DNA from: Ceraceosorus guamensis
Taxonomy: Eukaryota; Basidiomycota; Exobasidiomycetes; Ceraceosorales; Ceraceosoraceae
NCBI RefSeq assembly: GCF_003144195.1
Contig: NW_020290019.1
Coordinates: 1-64,000 of the forward strand
Direction of reading: 5' to 3'
DNA: 64,000 nucleotides
Position 1 is the stretch's first letter, and each line of letters begins with the position of its first letter. The notes beneath the pieces were generated by a model. It was not told where the DNA came from. It was given only the letters and a program-made list of their open reading frames with translations, and made no database searches. The position numbers and the translations under genes were made by a program. This document shows positions 60,644-64,000 of this stretch, one piece after another.

Positions 60644-61636
60644 GTCAGCTCGCAAAACATCATTTCGACGTTTTCCAAGCACGCAATGTTCACGATGCTT
60701 TGTCATCCGATCGTTCAATTTCGCTGTAGGGTCTGCTAGACTGAGGGCCCTGTGATGCGAGCCTGCGGTTGTAAATCGCACATCATCGTCGACACGGGCC
60801 GGCCTTGCTTCGCGCAAGGCGCCCAGTCTGCAAGCTGCACAGAGGGGGAGGGAGAGAGAGAGTCAGCGGCTGAGCGTAACGTGTGTCAATTATGTCTGAG
60901 GAGTACCGTCGCTCTATGCTGCGTGCAATCGCAGGTGTCTGTAAGGACTGTATTACAATCACAACGTGAATTTCGCATCACTGACTCGACACCTACTGCC
61001 ATTACACGCGCGAGGATAGATTTCCACGGTCCACGAGTCTCGAGTGGCTAGCCTTTCTCCCCTCTACATGCACTTTGAATTCTACCCGTGACTCTTCAAG
61101 ATCAAGGACGTCAAGAATTACATCTTTGAAGGTCGAATCAAAAACCACTAATGTGAATGTGAATCAAGAACCATGAATCCCGGCTGCTCTTCAGCTGAGG
61201 GGCGGTGCTGGAGGAACGCATTCATTAGGATTCACGATTGTCAGTTGTTGCAGTCGCGAGTGCCGACCACGTGGCCGGTGCTGTCGCTGCATGCTGGCGT
61301 GCGTGCGTGCGCGCACGGTCGCCGAACTCCACGATTAACAGCACCCCGAGCCATGTGCATCATCACTCATGCAGACTGTGACTCCAGCTCCCGCGCGTGT
61401 CGAAGGGGGCTTCTTACGTTCTTCATCCGATCCACGATTCAGACTACACTTTCTTCCTCTCTATTCGACTCAGACTGCCCTTTCTTCAAACAGCACTTGA
61501 CGTAATTCTAAGCTCATTCGCATAACAAGAATCCGAGCTGATCAGCGTCTCCGAAGCGCCACGAGCGTAATAACAGCAGTCACTCTTGCTCCTCTTCATC
61601 ACTCGACTCGTCCACTCTCACACGCGCAAGTCCAAA
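60644..61636. other. Intergenic between epsilon-COP and clathrin light chain
   Basis: Holds the clathrin light chain promoter. Contains GTGAATGTGAATCAAGAACCATGAATC words near 61151-61177 and CGTGCGTGCGTGCGCGC near 61298-61314. No gene. Confidence 0.6.
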
Positions 61637-63002
61637 ATGTCGTTCGACTTTAACACATCTGCTCCCGAATCAGATCCCACTGCCGACTTTCTTGCTCGAG
61701 AGCGAGCAGCAGCAGGAGCCTTGCAAGGTGATGCGGACTTGTTCGGTTCGAGCGTTGCAGGCGGCGCAGCAGGCGTAGGCGGGGAGAAGGACTTTGAGAG
61801 TGGAGCTGCCGCTTTTCCAAGTCTCGACGGCGACGAACCTTCGGCTACTGCCACGACCACCACCAACAACAATGCGGGTGGCTTTGGAGACGAGGATGAC
61901 CTGCTTGGTGGGGGAGCAAGCGCTTTTGCCCAACAGACTAGAGCACCGGTGGATGAAATGGACAAATTTCAAAGTGAATTTCCTGAGCTGGAAGAAGAGA
62001 TGGCCATGCCTGCATCCCAGCCCCCCATATCCAACACCGTGAGTTGCTCATGCTGGTTTGCGCGCCTGCCTCGAGCACACGCTGTTTGGTGCCTTTCGTG
62101 AAGGCTTTGCTGATCGTTGGCTGAATTGTCGTACAGAACGGGTACTCTAGTGCAACCGCGCAGCCTGGTCAATCGTTTGGCGCGGGCGGTGGAAGCTCGG
62201 GCTACGCCGGTGTTTCAGACCCCTACTCTCACTTGAACAATGCAGAGGAGAGTGAGGCTGTCAAGCAGTGGAGGACGCGCCAAGCCGATGATATCGCAAA
62301 GAGGGATGCCGAAGCAGAGAGGAAAAAGTCCGAGACTATTTCAAAGGCTGAACAGGACATTGACAAGTTTTATGAAGAGTACAATGCGAAGAAAGAGAAG
62401 AGCATCAAGCAGAACAAGTGAGTGGTTTAGCGATGCTTGACGGGTCATTTGTAATCTGGCAGAATGCCCGGAAGACAGCCTTCGCTCGTGAGCGCCGACG
62501 TGTCATGTGCAAGAAAATCTGTCACGCTCTCTCTTAGAGATCTGTGATCGAGGCGCATAGAGCAGAAAGCTCGTCAGTGGGAGCTACGCCCGATGATCTA
62601 TGGTATTGACACTTGAATGCGCTCTTTCCGTCCACAGGGAGTCCGAAGCTGCCTTCCTAGCTCAACAAAGCGCCGAGCTGGCCGAAGGAACGACGTGGTC
62701 CAGAGTGACCAAGCTGTTGGACTTGCAAAATTCTCAAAGCAAGACCATAGCCAGAGGCGGTCCCGGCTCGACGGACCTGACAAGGATGAAGGAAATCCTT
62801 TTGAGTCTAAGGGTGAGTATTGGCCAAACTTTGGACAGCTGATTGAAAGCTTGCGCTGTGAACCGCATCATCTGCGTCAAAACGGTGGCTTTTGATGCAT
62901 TCGGCACATGGCTTTGGCAAGGTGACTGACACGTTAGCCATGTTTGCCCCACTCGTCATGCAGCGGGAGGGACAGACAGCTCCGGGAGCAGCGGGCTACT
63001 GA
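61637..63002 (+). CDS. CLC1: Clathrin light chain
   Basis: Four exons, 61637..62038, 62137..62417, 62638..62812, 62964..63002; phases close to 298 residues. The N-terminal half is acidic and disordered ([38 protein letters not shown]), matching the conserved DxFExEFP-type element. The middle is a long charged coiled coil ([40 protein letters not shown]) that binds the clathrin heavy chain. The C-terminus has the conserved [36 protein letters not shown]. It regulates triskelion assembly in coated vesicles at the plasma membrane and Golgi. The last exon is 39 nt. Confidence 0.95.
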
Positions 63003-64000
63003 TGGCGCCCGATGATCATCAACATCATTGCAGAAAGAGCCCTCGGATGCGCTCAAATCGCCATGGAGAAACATCATTGCGATGAGATGCGTGTCTGACC
63101 ACTTCATTCCCTCGCGCCATCTTCTTGCTTCTCCTCCTGTGCTTCTGTACATGCCAACTTCACTTCGATGATCTCTCTTGCTAATCGTGTGTGCTGCAAG
63201 CTACTGTGTGCGCTGCAAGCTTCAAGCTTCAAGCAGTCCTTTCCTTTCCTCGCATGCTCCGTGAGATCTCCGAACCGACACCGACCTTCTTGGCCGTGTT
63301 TGATCGAAGCACAACAAGCTCAGGCGATGAGATGGAAGGCTGTACACTGGACAAACCTCGGCGATGCGCGAGGACTCGACATGGTGCTCATTCACGCATT
63401 GCGATTGCGAACACGTCTCATGGTCAATAGTGCATCGCGCGCTAGACATTTGTCGAGCCCACTCTTAGCAAAGTGCCTTACGATTTGGCTTGAGCAATGG
63501 ATCAAGTTCAGCCGTGAACGTGTTCCAAAGAGTCAGGACCAATATCGTTCTGAAGGTGCGTGCAAGCTCATGCGAGGGTGAACTGAGCTAGGGTTGTGAC
63601 TCCTGTCAATGCGATGCACGTCGTTGCACGGCCAGGCGTACGACAGCAAGCTGCGTGTCTAGTCAGAATTTTGCTCCTGTCATCATGCCTCCAGCGATCT
63701 TGACGTTCTCCTGTCATGAGGCGACAGCGCTGCGCTGAGCTCATGGCGTCTCTAGGATGGTCGAGTGTCTGGTTTCATTATGCAGAGGAGCCCAACATCA
63801 TGTCAGCAACTTCCTTTCTTGCTTTCAACACCTTTCGAAGTGGACAATTGGGACAGCAAAAAGGCTCAGCTGGTGCTGCAAGGACAAAGTAATCACAAAG
63901 GTGCCCTGGGTCAGCATGACGCAGCATTACCTGATGGCAAGAGAAGGACGCCGACTCACATGCATGTTTTGAGCGATGCGGCGCATCGCCTCCTCTTCCC
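63003..64000. other. Right-edge region, possible start of another gene
   Basis: No firm gene. A plus-strand stretch around 63340-63555 stays open (MVLIHALRLRTRLMVNSASR, then KSQDQYRSEG before a GTGCGT donor-like site), and a second open stretch runs from about 63795 to the window edge, preceded by a TTATGCAG acceptor-like site. They might be exons of a gene that continues outside the window, but no family is recognised. Confidence 0.3.

Overview
This window is nuclear DNA from a basidiomycete fungus, most likely of the Ustilaginomycotina (smut relatives). The reasons are: compact genes carrying many short spliceosomal introns (about 55-120 nt, nearly all with GTGAG-type donors and C/TAG acceptors); a gene set typical of fungi (VAC14, ORC1, ORM, EFL1, metacaspase, DHFR, RAD3, a Pol iota-like polymerase, 14-3-3, epsilon-COP, clathrin light chain); proteins with long Ser/Pro/Ala-rich disordered tails; and gene-free stretches full of short CACGACTC/GACTCGTG-type inverted-repeat words. 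The lineage is an inference from style and not from a database match. I see no transposon, virus-like element, rRNA, CRISPR array or tRNA I could support.

Layout, left to right. 0.5-2.5 kb (-): membrane-anchored hypothetical protein with an Ala-Pro repeat. 4.0-7.6 kb (+): VAC14. 8.4-11.7 kb (+): aquaporin-like channel with altered NPA boxes and a 570-residue tail. 14.4-18.6 kb (+): 1401-residue disordered protein. 19.6-20.0 kb (+): tentative small gene. 20.4-23.5 kb (-): ORC1. 24.3-25.6 kb (-): ORM/ORMDL. 26.9-31.1 kb (+): EFL1 in nine exons. 31.5-34.8 kb (-): TB2/DP1 (REEP/Yop1-like) protein with a very long tail. 35.6-37.1 kb (+): metacaspase. 38.0-39.1 kb (+): DHFR. 39.3-42.4 kb (-): RAD3/XPD helicase in eight exons. 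45.4-50.1 kb (+): large unrecognised protein. 50.4-52.9 kb (-): Y-family polymerase, Pol iota type. 54.2-55.5 kb (-): 14-3-3. 57.2-58.9 kb (-): WD40 protein, SKI8/WDR61-like. 59.3-60.6 kb (+): epsilon-COP. 61.6-63.0 kb (+): clathrin light chain.

Exon joins were worked out by hand from splice signals, reading phase and family conservation. For VAC14, ORC1, ORM, EFL1, metacaspase, DHFR, RAD3, Pol iota, 14-3-3, SKI8-like, epsilon-COP and clathrin light chain all phases close to one continuous reading frame.

The genes are not an operon or a cluster; they are ordinary housekeeping loci. Several bear on membranes and traffic (VAC14, ORM, TB2/DP1, epsilon-COP, clathrin light chain), others on genome upkeep (ORC1, RAD3, Pol iota, DHFR for dTMP supply). 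Convergent pairs sit close together (DHFR/RAD3 235 nt, 45-kb gene/Pol iota 334 nt, EFL1/TB2 408 nt), and divergent pairs share intergenic control regions (2.5-4.0, 25.6-26.9, 34.8-35.6, 42.4-45.4 and 58.9-59.3 kb). The most unusual points are the channel with an altered pore motif and giant tail, a four-base first coding exon in VAC14, an in-frame stop-free intron inside RAD3, insertions in DHFR, and the dense intergenic GACTCGTGACTC words.
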